40,326 bases of DNA from Bacillota bacterium (GTDB taxonomy: Bacteria; Bacillota; Clostridia; Christensenellales; Aristaeellaceae), in NCBI GenBank assembly GCA_023404715.1, contig JAEYAR010000150.1, positions 1-40,326 on the forward strand, written 5' to 3'. The stretch's first letter is position 1; each line of letters starts with the position of its first letter. Positions 15,921 through 24,611 of the stretch are shown here, piece by piece. Under the pieces are notes generated by a model. It searched no databases and was not told the origin of the DNA. It worked only from the letters and a program-made list of their open reading frames with translations. Position numbers and translations under genes: made by a program.

Positions 15921-18119
15921 ATGAAACGCACCCTTTGTATCCTACTGAGCCTTCTTTGCCTGTCGCTGGCGATCCCCATGGCGTCGGCCGCGGGGCAGGA
16001 GGTCGGTTTGTCTGCGCCCGCGGATCAGGCGGAGGAAAACCTCTACATCCAGTCCATCGCCGTGAGCGGCGATACGGCGTACCTTCTGTCGGCGAACGGC
16101 TTATACATTTGGCGGGCAGGGGAGGATGCGGCGCAGTGGCGCTTTGCAGAGCAGGGCGGGAACGAGATCCTCATCTCCTCCGACGACGGGGCGGTCTACG
16201 CCTACCTGCAAAACGCCGGCGCGCTGGGGCGCGTGAGCGATACGGGTATCGCTTGGGATGTGACGCTGGATCCCGGCTTCATGAGCAGGTCGGAGGACGG
16301 CGAGACGATCTACCGCTGGATCGAGAGCGCCTTCGTCATGGGCGGAAAGCTCTACGCCGTGGTCTCGGGCGAAGCCGAGAACGACTACCGTCCGCAGCTC
16401 GCGTCGTTCGACGTGGCGACCGGCGCGGGCGCGCGGCTCGATACCGGGGATGCGCAGCTGTCGGCCGTCGTTCCCTATATAGAGGGGAAGCTGCTCGTGA
16501 CGCGCTGGGAGGACGACGGCCGGCTGATGGCCGCCGTGTATGACCCGCAGGCGCAGGCCTTTGGCGAGACGTTCGGCGTCATCGAGCGGGGCTATGCGGC
16601 GGGCGTCAGCTACAGCGCCGCGCAGGACGCGCTCTATTATCTGCAAAACGGCGTCGTCATGCGCCTAGAGCACGAAGGCCAGCCGGAAATCGCCGCGTAT
16701 CTACCCCAGACGTACACCCAAAGTGGGACGCTGCTCGCGGACGGCCGCTACGCCGCCGTGCTGCAGGACAGTCTTTTCGTCGCCTCGCTCGATCCGGCGG
16801 ACCTGCCCGAGCGCATCCTTACGGTGCAGGGCAGCGTGAACGACGAGGCGCTCCGGCGCTTTCACCAGATGTATCCGGACGTGCCCGTCATCCCGGCGGA
16901 GGCTTACTACGACAGCGCCGAGGGCGTCGCGCAGGCGATCACAGGCGGCGATACGGGCATCGACGTGTTCTCGCTCAGCCTCGCGGGCGGCATGCGCGCG
17001 CTGATCGACAAGGGCTACGCGTTGGACCTTTCGAGTAGCGAGAAGATTACCGCGTATATGGATAGCCTGTATCCGCAGTTTTCCGCCGCCGTCAGCACGC
17101 GGGAGGGCAAGCCCGCCGCCGTTTATAGCTACGTGGGCACGGACGGTCTGCTGGCTATCGACACGGACCTTTGGGCGCGGTTTGACCTGGGCGAATACCC
17201 GAAGACCCTGGAGGAGCTGATCGACCTGATGCTGCTTTGGGAGGAGAAGTACCAGCAGGAGAACCCGGACCTCGCGCTGTACGGCTATTACGGCTCGCAC
17301 ACGCAGCTGGTCCATCTGGCGATAGATAACCACATCCTGCAGAGCAGCCGCGCCGGGCAGAAGGTCGACTTTTCCGACCCGGCGTTCCGGAGCGTCCTTC
17401 AAAAAATCGCCCAAATGCCGAAGGTCGCTTTCGATTGGGATCGCATGAGCGAGAGCGAGCAGGAGGAGGCGAACCGCTACTACAGCCGCGTGTTTATCAT
17501 CAGCGAAGGCAGCGCCCCTTTTAGCGAGGGGACGGCCTCCTGGCAGTCTGAGGACGGCGGCAAGCTGCATATCATGCCCGTGCCGCCCCTTGAGGCGGGG
17601 GATGAGGGGGCCTTCTCGCTGTATGGCGAAGTGATGTTCGTGAACCCTCTCAGCCAGAACGCCGACCTGGCGATCGCTTACCTGGAGTGCATGCTCTCCT
17701 CCCTGGGGCCGGAGGTCGAGCGAACGCTCTCGCCCGCATCGGACGAACCGGTGCGCATCGAAGGTTTTGACGTCATCGTCGCGGACATGCAGGAGGGCCT
17801 TGAGCAGGCAAAGCAGCTACGCGAGGCGGCGAGCGAGGTCGACAAGCCCGATTACGACGCGCTCATCCGCTACTACGAGACATGGCTCGCCAATACGGAG
17901 GAAAACCAGTGGCGCATCACGCAGGAGGGGATCCGCCGCTGGCGCGAGCTGGCGCCCCTGGGCGTGCTGGAAGGGGAGATTCCCCTTCTATCCTACGAGG
18001 GCGGGGCCAGGCAGATCTACGAGCTGGCGGACCGGTACGACGCCGGACAGCTGGATTTGGACGCTTTCCTGCGCGAGCTGAATCAAAAGGCGACGATGAT
18101 CCAGCTTGAGGGGGGCTGA
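15921..18119 (+). CDS. Large extracellular solute-binding protein with N-terminal propeller-like region (paralogue 1)
   Basis: This 732-residue exported protein has a signal peptide (MKRTLCILLSLLCLSLAIP, cut after ASA near residue 24). Residues about 35-290 look like repeated beta-blades (KLYAVVSGEAENDY, ALYYLQNGVVMRLEHEG). From about 293 it becomes a family-1 carbohydrate-type solute-binding protein: a first strand ERILTVQGSV, DTGIDVFSLSLAGGMRALIDKG and TLEELIDLMLLWEEKYQQEN. The last about 130 residues are charged and helical, ending ALIRYYETWL then IPLLSYEGGA. The start at 15921 follows GAGGAGGGA, whereas upstream in-frame codons overlap the aldolase gene. It is a paralogue of the next gene, with a matching C-terminus. 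No lipobox is present. A sensor-like domain fused to a binding protein is unusual. Confidence 0.85.
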   Translation: MKRTLCILLSLLCLSLAIPMASAAGQEVGLSAPADQAEENLYIQSIAVSGDTAYLLSANGLYIWRAGEDAAQWRFAEQGGNEILISSDDGAVYAYLQNAGALGRVSDTGIAWDVTLDPGFMSRSEDGETIYRWIESAFVMGGKLYAVVSGEAENDYRPQLASFDVATGAGARLDTGDAQLSAVVPYIEGKLLVTRWEDDGRLMAAVYDPQAQAFGETFGVIERGYAAGVSYSAAQDALYYLQNGVVMRLEHEGQPEIAAYLPQTYTQSGTLLADGRYAAVLQDSLFVASLDPADLPERILTVQGSVNDEALRRFHQMYPDVPVIPAEAYYDSAEGVAQAITGGDTGIDVFSLSLAGGMRALIDKGYALDLSSSEKITAYMDSLYPQFSAAVSTREGKPAAVYSYVGTDGLLAIDTDLWARFDLGEYPKTLEELIDLMLLWEEKYQQENPDLALYGYYGSHTQLVHLAIDNHILQSSRAGQKVDFSDPAFRSVLQKIAQMPKVAFDWDRMSESEQEEANRYYSRVFIISEGSAPFSEGTASWQSEDGGKLHIMPVPPLEAGDEGAFSLYGEVMFVNPLSQNADLAIAYLECMLSSLGPEVERTLSPASDEPVRIEGFDVIVADMQEGLEQAKQLREAASEVDKPDYDALIRYYETWLANTEENQWRITQEGIRRWRELAPLGVLEGEIPLLSYEGGARQIYELADRYDAGQLDLDAFLRELNQKATMIQLEGG

Positions 18120-18277
18120 GCGAAAGTTTTTCATTAAAAAACCATGAGAAAGGAAAGAAAAACGAAGGAATCGCCGTCATATGGACGGCACAAAACAGGA
18201 AAAGCCCGCTTCGGGTCGAATCATTTATAGAATGTCTGCGCGCCGGCGGCCGCGGACGGCGAGATGGAGGAAGGACA

Positions 18278-20734
18278 ATGATGAAAAAGACAATGGCGCT
18301 CATGACGGCGCTCGTGCTTATGCTGTCTGCGGCTTGCGCGCAGGCGACCGGTATCGTGATCGGCGGGGGCGGCGGTGGCGTCGCGATCGTCGGCGGCGCC
18401 GACGAGGGGATCGCAATGCCCGTGAGCGAGGGGGAAGACGACGGCGAGGTCTCCAACGCCCCGATGATCAAGACCGCGTCCGGCGGAAGCGCGACGATCT
18501 TCCCGCGCACGCAGGACGGCGAAACATACGACTACGCAGAGGATTCCGCCGTCAGCGGCGGCAAGCTCTACATCCGCGGCTCGCGCTTGTACGCCTACGA
18601 GGGCGGCGCCGAGGAGGTGCAGACGCTCGTCGATTACACGAAGATCGAAAACGGATCGAGCATGCGCTACATCACGCCGAGCAACATGGATGAGATGGAG
18701 CTCACCGACGAGCAGCGCGCGCAGTACGAGGCGTACCCGTCCTACCTCGTCTCCGGTGGGGACGCGCTGTACGGCGTCAACGCCCTGAGCGGCGCTTTCG
18801 GCCCGGTCGTTAATGGATTCATCCAAAAGACGGTGAACCTCAAGTGGGACGACATGTTCGTCCAGGACGGCGATTATACCTATAACCGCAGCATCGCCGG
18901 CTTCGTGCTCACGGGCGGCGCGCTTTACGCCGCGCTGGGGCCACAGTCCAACGGCTACAGCTACAACGAATTCGTTCTGGTCAAGTATGACACGGCGACC
19001 GGCGAGCGCACGGAGACTTCGGTCGCGGGCGCGATGTCCGTCGTGCCCTACAAGGACGGCAAGCTGCTGATCGGCGGCTACGGCACGGAAAACAGCTGGG
19101 GCAAGCAGCTGTCCGTCTACGATCCGGCGGCGGACGCGGTGGAGAAGGTGCTGATCGCCTCGCGCGAGAACTACAACGACGCGTCCTCTACCGGCCTGGG
19201 CTACAACGCGGGCGGCTTTGCTTACGACGCGGCCAGCGACACGATCTACTTCTACCAGGAGGGCGAGGTCTTCGCCACGAAGGACGGCACGGCCATGGAA
19301 AGCGTCGCCTACGTGGCGACCAACGGCGTGAGCGACGACGGGGCGGCCGGCATTTTGACGGGCGGCTTCTACGCGATCGAGACGTACGACGGGCTGTACG
19401 TGCGCTCGCTCGATCCGGCCAACCGTCCGGAGCGCGCGCTGCGCATCCTGGGCGGCTACATGGACGACACGGCGCGCGGCTTTGCCGACGAGAACCCGAA
19501 CATCCCGGTGGTGTTCGTGGACCGCTGGCTCTCCGGCGCGGAATCCATCCGAAACGACATGGTTAGCGGCGACAGCAACGTGGACCTCTACGTGGTCAAC
19601 CTGCGTTCGGGCTTTTCGCAGCTGATGGAGAAGGACTATCTGATGGATCTCTCCGCCTCGCAGGCGCTCGTCGACGACGTGAAGACCATGTATCCCCAGA
19701 TTACGGACGCGCTCATGAAGGACGGAAAGCTCTACGGCTACCCGCAGTCCTTCAACCTGAGCGCGTGGATGTTCAACGAGTCCGCGTGGGAAAAGCTGGG
19801 CCTGGGCGAGCGCCCGACCACGTTCGAGGAATTCTTCGCGGGCCTCGCGGACTGGGAAGAAAACTACGCGGAGGACAACCCCGAATACTGCTACATCAAC
19901 CTGTATAGCGGCAAGGAGCAGCTCTTCGGCATGCTGCTGCAGCAGTACGTCGCCCAGTACGATACGGGCGAGTCGCCGCTTTCGCTCTCCGATCCCAAGT
20001 TCCTAGGCGCCATCAAGCAGGTGGAGGCGCTGGAGCTGCCCACCTACGACTGGTCGACCATGACCCAGGAGGAGATGGACGCGGTCAACGAGCTATTCAA
20101 CCGCAAATGGCTCTTTGAGACCTACTCCTATAACATGCTGGGCCGCATCTATTATCAGGACGACGACGTCATCAAGAACATCGCGCCGATGACGTTTAAC
20201 GAAGGCGACGCCCCGGCGATGCTCGTGGATATGAGCGTTTATATCGTCAACCCCAACTCGCCCAACGTGGATATCGCCATGCAGTACCTGGAGTATTGCG
20301 CCCAGAATATGCAAAGCGAGATCGATTACATGATCCATCCGGACCGCTCCGAGCCGGTGCGCGATCCGTACTACGACCGCAACCTCAAGGAAATGAAGAA
20401 GTATCTCGCCGAGCTCGAGGAGCAGCTGGAAAAGGCCGAAGAGGTCGAGAAGGTCGACATTCAGGCCCAGATCGATTCCTATAAGGAGTGGATCGAGGAG
20501 TACAGCCAAAACGAGTGGTCCATCAGCGCCGAGTCGATCGCGAATTATCGCGAGCTGGCGGATAAGATGGTCCTGGGCGAAAAGTCGACCATCCTCTCCT
20601 ACGGCGGCGACGGCGGCGCGATGAGCCAGCTGCAGGAAATCCTGACCCGCTACTTCGGCGGCCAGCTAAGCGCCGAACAGATGACCCAGGAGATGGACAA
20701 GAAGCTGCAAATGATTTACATGGAAAATCAATAA
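18278..20734 (+). CDS. Large extracellular solute-binding protein with N-terminal propeller-like region (paralogue 2)
   Basis: This 818-residue paralogue of the preceding gene has a signal peptide (MMKKTMALMTALVLMLSAA) followed by a Gly-rich segment with GGGGGGVAIVGGAD and an acidic linker. Residues about 80-375 form propeller-like repeats (GGALYAALGPQ, KLLIGGYGTENSW, AASDTIYFYQEGEVFA). The solute-binding fold starts near residue 383 (ERALRILGGYMDD), with SNVDLYVVNLRSGFSQLMEK and LYGYPQSFNLSAWMFNESAW matching family-1 sugar-binding proteins. A coiled-coil-like segment KYLAELEEQLEKAEEVEKVD precedes the shared C-terminus (TILSYGGDGGAMSQLQ). GGAGGAAGGA precedes the ATG. Two permease genes follow after strong hairpins. 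The two paralogues may bind different ligands for one permease pair. Confidence 0.88.
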   Translation: MMKKTMALMTALVLMLSAACAQATGIVIGGGGGGVAIVGGADEGIAMPVSEGEDDGEVSNAPMIKTASGGSATIFPRTQDGETYDYAEDSAVSGGKLYIRGSRLYAYEGGAEEVQTLVDYTKIENGSSMRYITPSNMDEMELTDEQRAQYEAYPSYLVSGGDALYGVNALSGAFGPVVNGFIQKTVNLKWDDMFVQDGDYTYNRSIAGFVLTGGALYAALGPQSNGYSYNEFVLVKYDTATGERTETSVAGAMSVVPYKDGKLLIGGYGTENSWGKQLSVYDPAADAVEKVLIASRENYNDASSTGLGYNAGGFAYDAASDTIYFYQEGEVFATKDGTAMESVAYVATNGVSDDGAAGILTGGFYAIETYDGLYVRSLDPANRPERALRILGGYMDDTARGFADENPNIPVVFVDRWLSGAESIRNDMVSGDSNVDLYVVNLRSGFSQLMEKDYLMDLSASQALVDDVKTMYPQITDALMKDGKLYGYPQSFNLSAWMFNESAWEKLGLGERPTTFEEFFAGLADWEENYAEDNPEYCYINLYSGKEQLFGMLLQQYVAQYDTGESPLSLSDPKFLGAIKQVEALELPTYDWSTMTQEEMDAVNELFNRKWLFETYSYNMLGRIYYQDDDVIKNIAPMTFNEGDAPAMLVDMSVYIVNPNSPNVDIAMQYLEYCAQNMQSEIDYMIHPDRSEPVRDPYYDRNLKEMKKYLAELEEQLEKAEEVEKVDIQAQIDSYKEWIEEYSQNEWSISAESIANYRELADKMVLGEKSTILSYGGDGGAMSQLQEILTRYFGGQLSAEQMTQEMDKKLQMIYMENQ

Positions 20735-20781
20735 TAAGCCGCCGCGCGGATTACTAGCGAAGCCCCGTTCGGCGCGCAACC

Positions 20782-20883
20782 CCAAAGCCGTCTGCAAGAC
20801 TGTAATCGTATCGACCGGCATCGCCGGTCGGGCGGGGATTTTTTCGGGGCAAGATGCAATTTCGCTAAGAAAAAAGTCACCCG
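20782..20883 (-). repeat. Dispersed intergenic element, copy 1 (about 100 bp)
   Basis: Read on the minus strand this runs from ACGGGTGAC through AAATTGCAT, a GACCGGC/GCCGGTC hairpin and CGATACGATTACAGTCTTGC to AGACGGCTTTGG. The same order and spacing occur on the plus strand at 34017-34119, and the core at 29645-29691. It sits between a binding-protein gene and its permease gene. On the plus strand the hairpin is followed after nine bases by a T-run, so it may also reduce read-through into the permeases. Confidence 0.85.
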
Positions 20884-20889
20884 TAAACT

Positions 20890-20953
20890 CGACAAAGTGG
20901 CGAACGCCACTTTGTCGACACGTTACGCCGCGCCCGCTCAGCGGGCGCGGCGT
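20890..20953 (+). promoter_or_regulatory. Twin intercistronic hairpins before the permease genes
   Basis: Two perfect 13-bp stems follow each other: 20890-20902 with 20905-20917 (two-base gap) and 20925-20937 with 20941-20953 (three-base loop). Neither has a T-run. Their place after a binding-protein gene and 27 bases before the permease start suits RNA stabilisation or processing that favours the binding protein. Confidence 0.8.
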
Positions 20954-20980
20954 GGATTGAACGAAGAGAGGACCCTGCGC

Positions 20981-21832
20981 ATGTTCAAACAAAAGCGCAT
21001 GCTGGCTGTCTTTCTGCTGCCGGGCATGATCGGCCTGCTGATCTTTTACATCGTCCCCTTCTTTGGGGGGATGTACTTTAGCGTGACCGACGGCTCACGG
21101 CAAAACAACTTTGTCGGCATCGCCAATTACCTGAGCGTCTGGCAAAACCAGATGTTTCAGACGGGCCTGATCAACACGCTCACCCTGTCGCTGATCTGCG
21201 CCCCCGTCATCTTCGTCGCGGCGTTTTTCCTGGCGGCGATGCTCAGGACGCTCGGCGACGCCTCCACGGCTTATCGAAACATCCTGCTCCTGCCCTACCT
21301 GATGCCCTCTGCGGCGATGCTGATCCTGTTTTTGATCTTGTTCGATTACGGGGGCCCGATCAACCGGGTGCTGCAGGCGCTGGGCGTAGATCGCGTGCTG
21401 TGGAAGGAGAGCGGGATGATGCGCGTGCCCGTCGTCGTGCTCTACGTATGGAAGAACCTCGGCTTTTCGGTCGTCATCTTCTCCTCCGCCCTGCAGGCGG
21501 TGCCGGGCGCGCTGTACGAGTATGCGTCGCTTGAGGGCGCCTCTCGCCTGCGCCAGGAGATCTCCATCACGCTGCCCATGATCTCGCCGACCGCCTTCCT
21601 GGTGTTCGTGCTGGCGTGGATCAACGCGTTCAAGATCTTTAAAGAGGTCTTCTTTATCGGCGGCGCATACCCCGACATGTCCTGTTACACCCTGCAGCAT
21701 TTTATGAACAACATGTTCGCCAAAATAAACTATCAATACGTGACTACGGCGGCCTACTCGTTCGCCGCGATCGTGCTGGTGCTCTTCGGCATCCTGTACT
21801 TCGCGGAGTCGAAGAAGCGCGTGAGCCTGTAA
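20981..21832 (+). CDS. Carbohydrate-type ABC transporter permease, first subunit (UgpA/MalF class)
   Basis: This 283-residue inner-membrane permease has six hydrophobic segments, starting MLAVFLLPGMIGLLIFYIVP. The cytoplasmic EAA loop that docks onto the ATPase is visible as YEYASLEGASRLRQEISITL with PMISP (about residues 180-205), the normal position. I chose the ATG at 20981 because AGAGAGGA lies 10 bases upstream; the earlier in-frame ATG at 20897 lies in the hairpin region. The next permease starts 22 bases downstream. Its expected partners are the two binding proteins just upstream. No ATPase gene is nearby, so a shared MsmX-like ATPase elsewhere is expected. Confidence 0.9.
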   Translation: MFKQKRMLAVFLLPGMIGLLIFYIVPFFGGMYFSVTDGSRQNNFVGIANYLSVWQNQMFQTGLINTLTLSLICAPVIFVAAFFLAAMLRTLGDASTAYRNILLLPYLMPSAAMLILFLILFDYGGPINRVLQALGVDRVLWKESGMMRVPVVVLYVWKNLGFSVVIFSSALQAVPGALYEYASLEGASRLRQEISITLPMISPTAFLVFVLAWINAFKIFKEVFFIGGAYPDMSCYTLQHFMNNMFAKINYQYVTTAAYSFAAIVLVLFGILYFAESKKRVSL

Positions 21833-21854
21833 TCGCCCAAGGAGGATCAAACCT

Positions 21855-22718
21855 GTGCTCAAAAGAAAGCACCGCAAAAAGCGGCATCCGTTTTTGCATC
21901 TGTTCCTGGGCGCGCTATCCGTGCTGCTGCTCGTGCCGATCGTCTTCACGGTCTTTTACTCGTTCTTCCCCAAGTCGGAGATGAGCGCGTACCTTAAAAT
22001 GCGCGATAATTACGATATCGCGCAGCTTTTGCCCATCCTGCTTTCCCCCAAGATCGCGACGCTTCGCCAGTACTATACGATCCTCATCGAGGATCCGACG
22101 TACCTCAAGCTGTTCCTCAACTCCCTGCTCTACGCGGGGCTGATCCTCGCGGGTCAGGCGGTCTTCGTGCCGATGATGGCCTATGCGCTCAGCCGGTTTC
22201 GGTTCCGGGGGCGGGAGTTGCTCTTCTTCCTCGTGCTGGCGCTCATGCTGATGCCCTTTCAGGTGACCATGGCGCCCAACGTCATCGCGCTGCGAAGTCT
22301 GGGGCTGATCAACACCGTGTGGGCGGTCGTACTCCCCATGTGGTTTTCGCCTTTTTACATATTCCTGCTGCGCCAGTTCATGATCGCCATCCCAAACGAG
22401 ATGTTCGAGGCGGCGATGATCGACAGCGCGGGGGCGTGGCGGTGTTATTTCGCCGTGATGCTGCCCGTGTGCCGTCCGGTGCTCGGCGCCGCGGTCGCGC
22501 TCTCGTTTGCGGATAGCTGGAACATGGTCGAGCAACCGCTGGCCTATCTGCAAGACCAAATGCAAATGCCGCTGTCCGTCATGTTCAACAGCCTGACGGA
22601 GTCCAACGCGGACGTCGTCTTTGCGGGCGCGGCGCTATATATCATGCCGATGCTGCTCATCTACCTGTACTTCCAAGAGGATATCCTGCTGGGCGTGCAG
22701 CTTTCAGAGCTGAAATGA
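21855..22718 (+). CDS. Carbohydrate-type ABC transporter permease, second subunit (UgpE/MalG class)
   Basis: This 287-residue permease has six hydrophobic segments and the MalG-type arrangement. The EAA-like coupling loop is PNEMFEAAMIDSAGAWRCYF, with an FAVMLPVCRPVLG continuation (about residues 178-213). It begins with a GTG at 21855 preceded by AAGGAGGA, and follows the first permease by 22 bases, so the two are co-translated as a heterodimer. The final residues (VQLSELK) resemble the usual short C-terminal tail of the class. Together with the upstream solute-binding paralogues it makes an importer, probably for an oligosaccharide or glycoside; the ligand is not identifiable. Confidence 0.9.
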   Translation: MLKRKHRKKRHPFLHLFLGALSVLLLVPIVFTVFYSFFPKSEMSAYLKMRDNYDIAQLLPILLSPKIATLRQYYTILIEDPTYLKLFLNSLLYAGLILAGQAVFVPMMAYALSRFRFRGRELLFFLVLALMLMPFQVTMAPNVIALRSLGLINTVWAVVLPMWFSPFYIFLLRQFMIAIPNEMFEAAMIDSAGAWRCYFAVMLPVCRPVLGAAVALSFADSWNMVEQPLAYLQDQMQMPLSVMFNSLTESNADVVFAGAALYIMPMLLIYLYFQEDILLGVQLSELK

Positions 22719-22830
22719 ATCGTGCGAAGACGATGTTTTCGCATGAGATGGAGGCAAATTACATTTCGTAAGGGTTCACACCCTTTCGAGCTATCCGTGG
22801 GATAATCTGAATGGCGGAGGAACGGATACC

Positions 22831-24180
22831 ATGAAAAAAATCGCGGTTCGCGGGGCGATCATCCTCGCGATATTGGTGGCGTGCAGCATGTTCTTTGCGC
22901 AGACGATCGTGACGATCACCACGCCCAAGATCAAGCTCGAAGAGGCGCGTCAGGGCAAGTTTGAGGACAAGATGTCCCTGACCGGCAGGCTTTACTATGA
23001 AAAGACGGAGAACGTCACGCCCGAGGGGCTGGAAGGCGGCGCCTCGATCCAGATCGACAAGGTCAAGGTCAAGGCGGGCGACCACGTCGAGGCGGGTACG
23101 CTCATCGCCACCGCCAAGGTGTCGGACAGCTACGAAAAGAGCGTCGACGAGGCGCGTGAGGCGCTTTCCAAGGCGTATGCGGATTACCGCGACAACGAGA
23201 TCGCCTACATCCGCCTGACCCCCAATACGGACTCGGACAAGAACTCCGCCTACCGCCGCGCCGCGGACGCGGAGGTGGCCTTGCAGGCGGCGCAGATCGA
23301 CCTGCTGACCGCCGCCGCGCAGACCGGCATCGTGCTGCCTGCAGATACCTCCAAGTGGGCGGAGATGATCCAGCAAAGCGGCGACCCGCTGCTCATGGAG
23401 AAGATGGAGAGCGTCATCGACAAAAAGCTCGCGCTGGACAAGGCGAACGCCTCCTTTATCGAAACCTACTCCGAGAGCCGCACGAAGAAGGAGCTGTACG
23501 AGTTCATTCAAAAGCGCGAGGCCTTGCAGAAGGCCATCGACGAGGCCGAAGAGAAGCTGATCGACCTGGTGGCCAAGAGCGAGGCGCTCAAGAACATCCG
23601 CGCGCCGCACGCGGGCTACATCACCGAGATGAACATCGCCGACGGCGAGGCGTACGACGGCAGCAAGGCCGCCTATGCGATGAGCGTCGACTGCGAGCCC
23701 GTGCTGCGGGTGGACGTTTCCTCCTCCAAGCGCGAATTCACGGAGGGCATGCGCGCCGACATCAAGAGCGAGTTTGACGACATCAAGTCCTCCGTCACCG
23801 CCGTGAAGCGCGAGGGGACGAGCGAAAAGTATCTCTACGTCGAGCTGGAGCCCAACACGGTGACCAAGCTGGGCGGCCTGCGCAGCCTGATGGACAAGGA
23901 CCTGTCCGTCAAGGTGACGTACAAGGCCAAGAACAACTCCACGCTCGTGCCCGCCTCCGCGGTGCGCAACGAGGGCGAGAACCTCGACTTCGTCTACACG
24001 ATCGAGTATACTTATAATTTCTGGGGCACGCAGATGAAGGCCGTCAAGCAGTCGGTCACCGTGCTCGAGCGCAGCGATACGATCGTCTCCGTGCAGGAGG
24101 ACTTGCGCGGCACCAAGCTGTGCGACAAGGAAGACCGCGCCATAGAGGACGGCAAGAGCGTGATGGAATACGTAAATTGA
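22831..24180 (+). CDS. HlyD/MacA-type periplasmic adaptor-like protein
   Basis: This 449-residue protein has one N-terminal membrane anchor (VRGAIILAILVACSMFFA) and the split biotinyl-lipoyl domain of efflux adaptors. The first half is near residues 75-100 (VKVKAGDHVEAGTLIA), the second near 256-280 (IRAPHAGYITEMNIADGEAY). A long Ala/Glu/Lys-rich coiled-coil hairpin lies between them (about 105-250). A beta-barrel and C-terminal part follow. MacA-like proteins in Gram-positive hosts link a MacB-type permease to extracellular substrates. It stands 112 bases after the sugar permease, with GGAGG before the ATG, and a MacB-like permease gene follows at 24612. Context suggests export of, or signalling by, an envelope factor rather than sugar uptake. 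Confidence 0.88.
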   Translation: MKKIAVRGAIILAILVACSMFFAQTIVTITTPKIKLEEARQGKFEDKMSLTGRLYYEKTENVTPEGLEGGASIQIDKVKVKAGDHVEAGTLIATAKVSDSYEKSVDEAREALSKAYADYRDNEIAYIRLTPNTDSDKNSAYRRAADAEVALQAAQIDLLTAAAQTGIVLPADTSKWAEMIQQSGDPLLMEKMESVIDKKLALDKANASFIETYSESRTKKELYEFIQKREALQKAIDEAEEKLIDLVAKSEALKNIRAPHAGYITEMNIADGEAYDGSKAAYAMSVDCEPVLRVDVSSSKREFTEGMRADIKSEFDDIKSSVTAVKREGTSEKYLYVELEPNTVTKLGGLRSLMDKDLSVKVTYKAKNNSTLVPASAVRNEGENLDFVYTIEYTYNFWGTQMKAVKQSVTVLERSDTIVSVQEDLRGTKLCDKEDRAIEDGKSVMEYVN

Positions 24181-24402
24181 CGGGCCTTCGGCCCTGCAGA
24201 GGGGGACTTTGTCCCCCTCCGCTGCCACCCCCTGGGAGACGGGGGATTCGGCCTCAAAATCCTGCGGGATTTTGCGGGCGGCCTCAGGTGCGGGTACCCT
24301 TTTCGCTCCGCTTCGCTGCGCGAAAAGCGCGCCTTCGCGCCGCGCATGTCGCCGCGAAGGATTGCATTTGGGGAGGCGCGGCCTCCCCAAACCCCTTGAG
24401 GG

Positions 24403-24429
24403 GCGCGCGTCGCTTCGCTTGCGCGGGGG
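24403..24429 (+). repeat. 27-bp dispersed repeat, copy 2
   Basis: Identical to 269-295 over all 27 bases although the copies are 24 kb apart. Within 17 bases it is followed by a third, slightly diverged copy. GGGGGAACG continues beyond this copy and the third, but not beyond the first. Confidence 0.75.
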
Positions 24430-24445
24430 AACGACCCGTGCTGGG

Positions 24446-24472
24446 GCGCGCATCGCTTCGCTCGCGTGGGGG
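24446..24472 (+). repeat. 27-bp dispersed repeat, copy 3 (three mismatches)
   Basis: This repeats 24403-24429 with three substitutions, in direct orientation, and shares the following GGGGGAACG. The pair makes a 43-bp-period tandem. Confidence 0.7.
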
Positions 24473-24611
24473 AACGGGGCGCGCGGGGCGTGTAAACGAC
24501 GAGCATGCCCGCGCCGCCGTCCCCTTGTAGGGGAGCGCCCGCACCCCGCCCCATTTCACTTTCAGGTGCCGCCCGCTTTGGGCCGCCACCGGCCATAAAG
24601 GAGAGGTATTC

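Larger units (their letters stand above)
24181..24611 (+). other. Hairpin- and repeat-rich intergenic region
   Basis: This 431-base gap between the adaptor and the MacB-like permease has no supportable gene. It contains GGGCC/GGCCC (24182-24194), a perfect 9-bp stem at 24199-24207 with 24211-24219, an AAAATCC/GGATTTT hairpin near 24255, a CGCGAAAAGCGC palindrome near 24320 and two tandem copies of the 27-bp repeat. The mosaic of short palindromes suggests accumulated intergenic elements. The ribosome binding site of the next gene is AAAGGAGAGG, ending at 24606. Confidence 0.7.
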
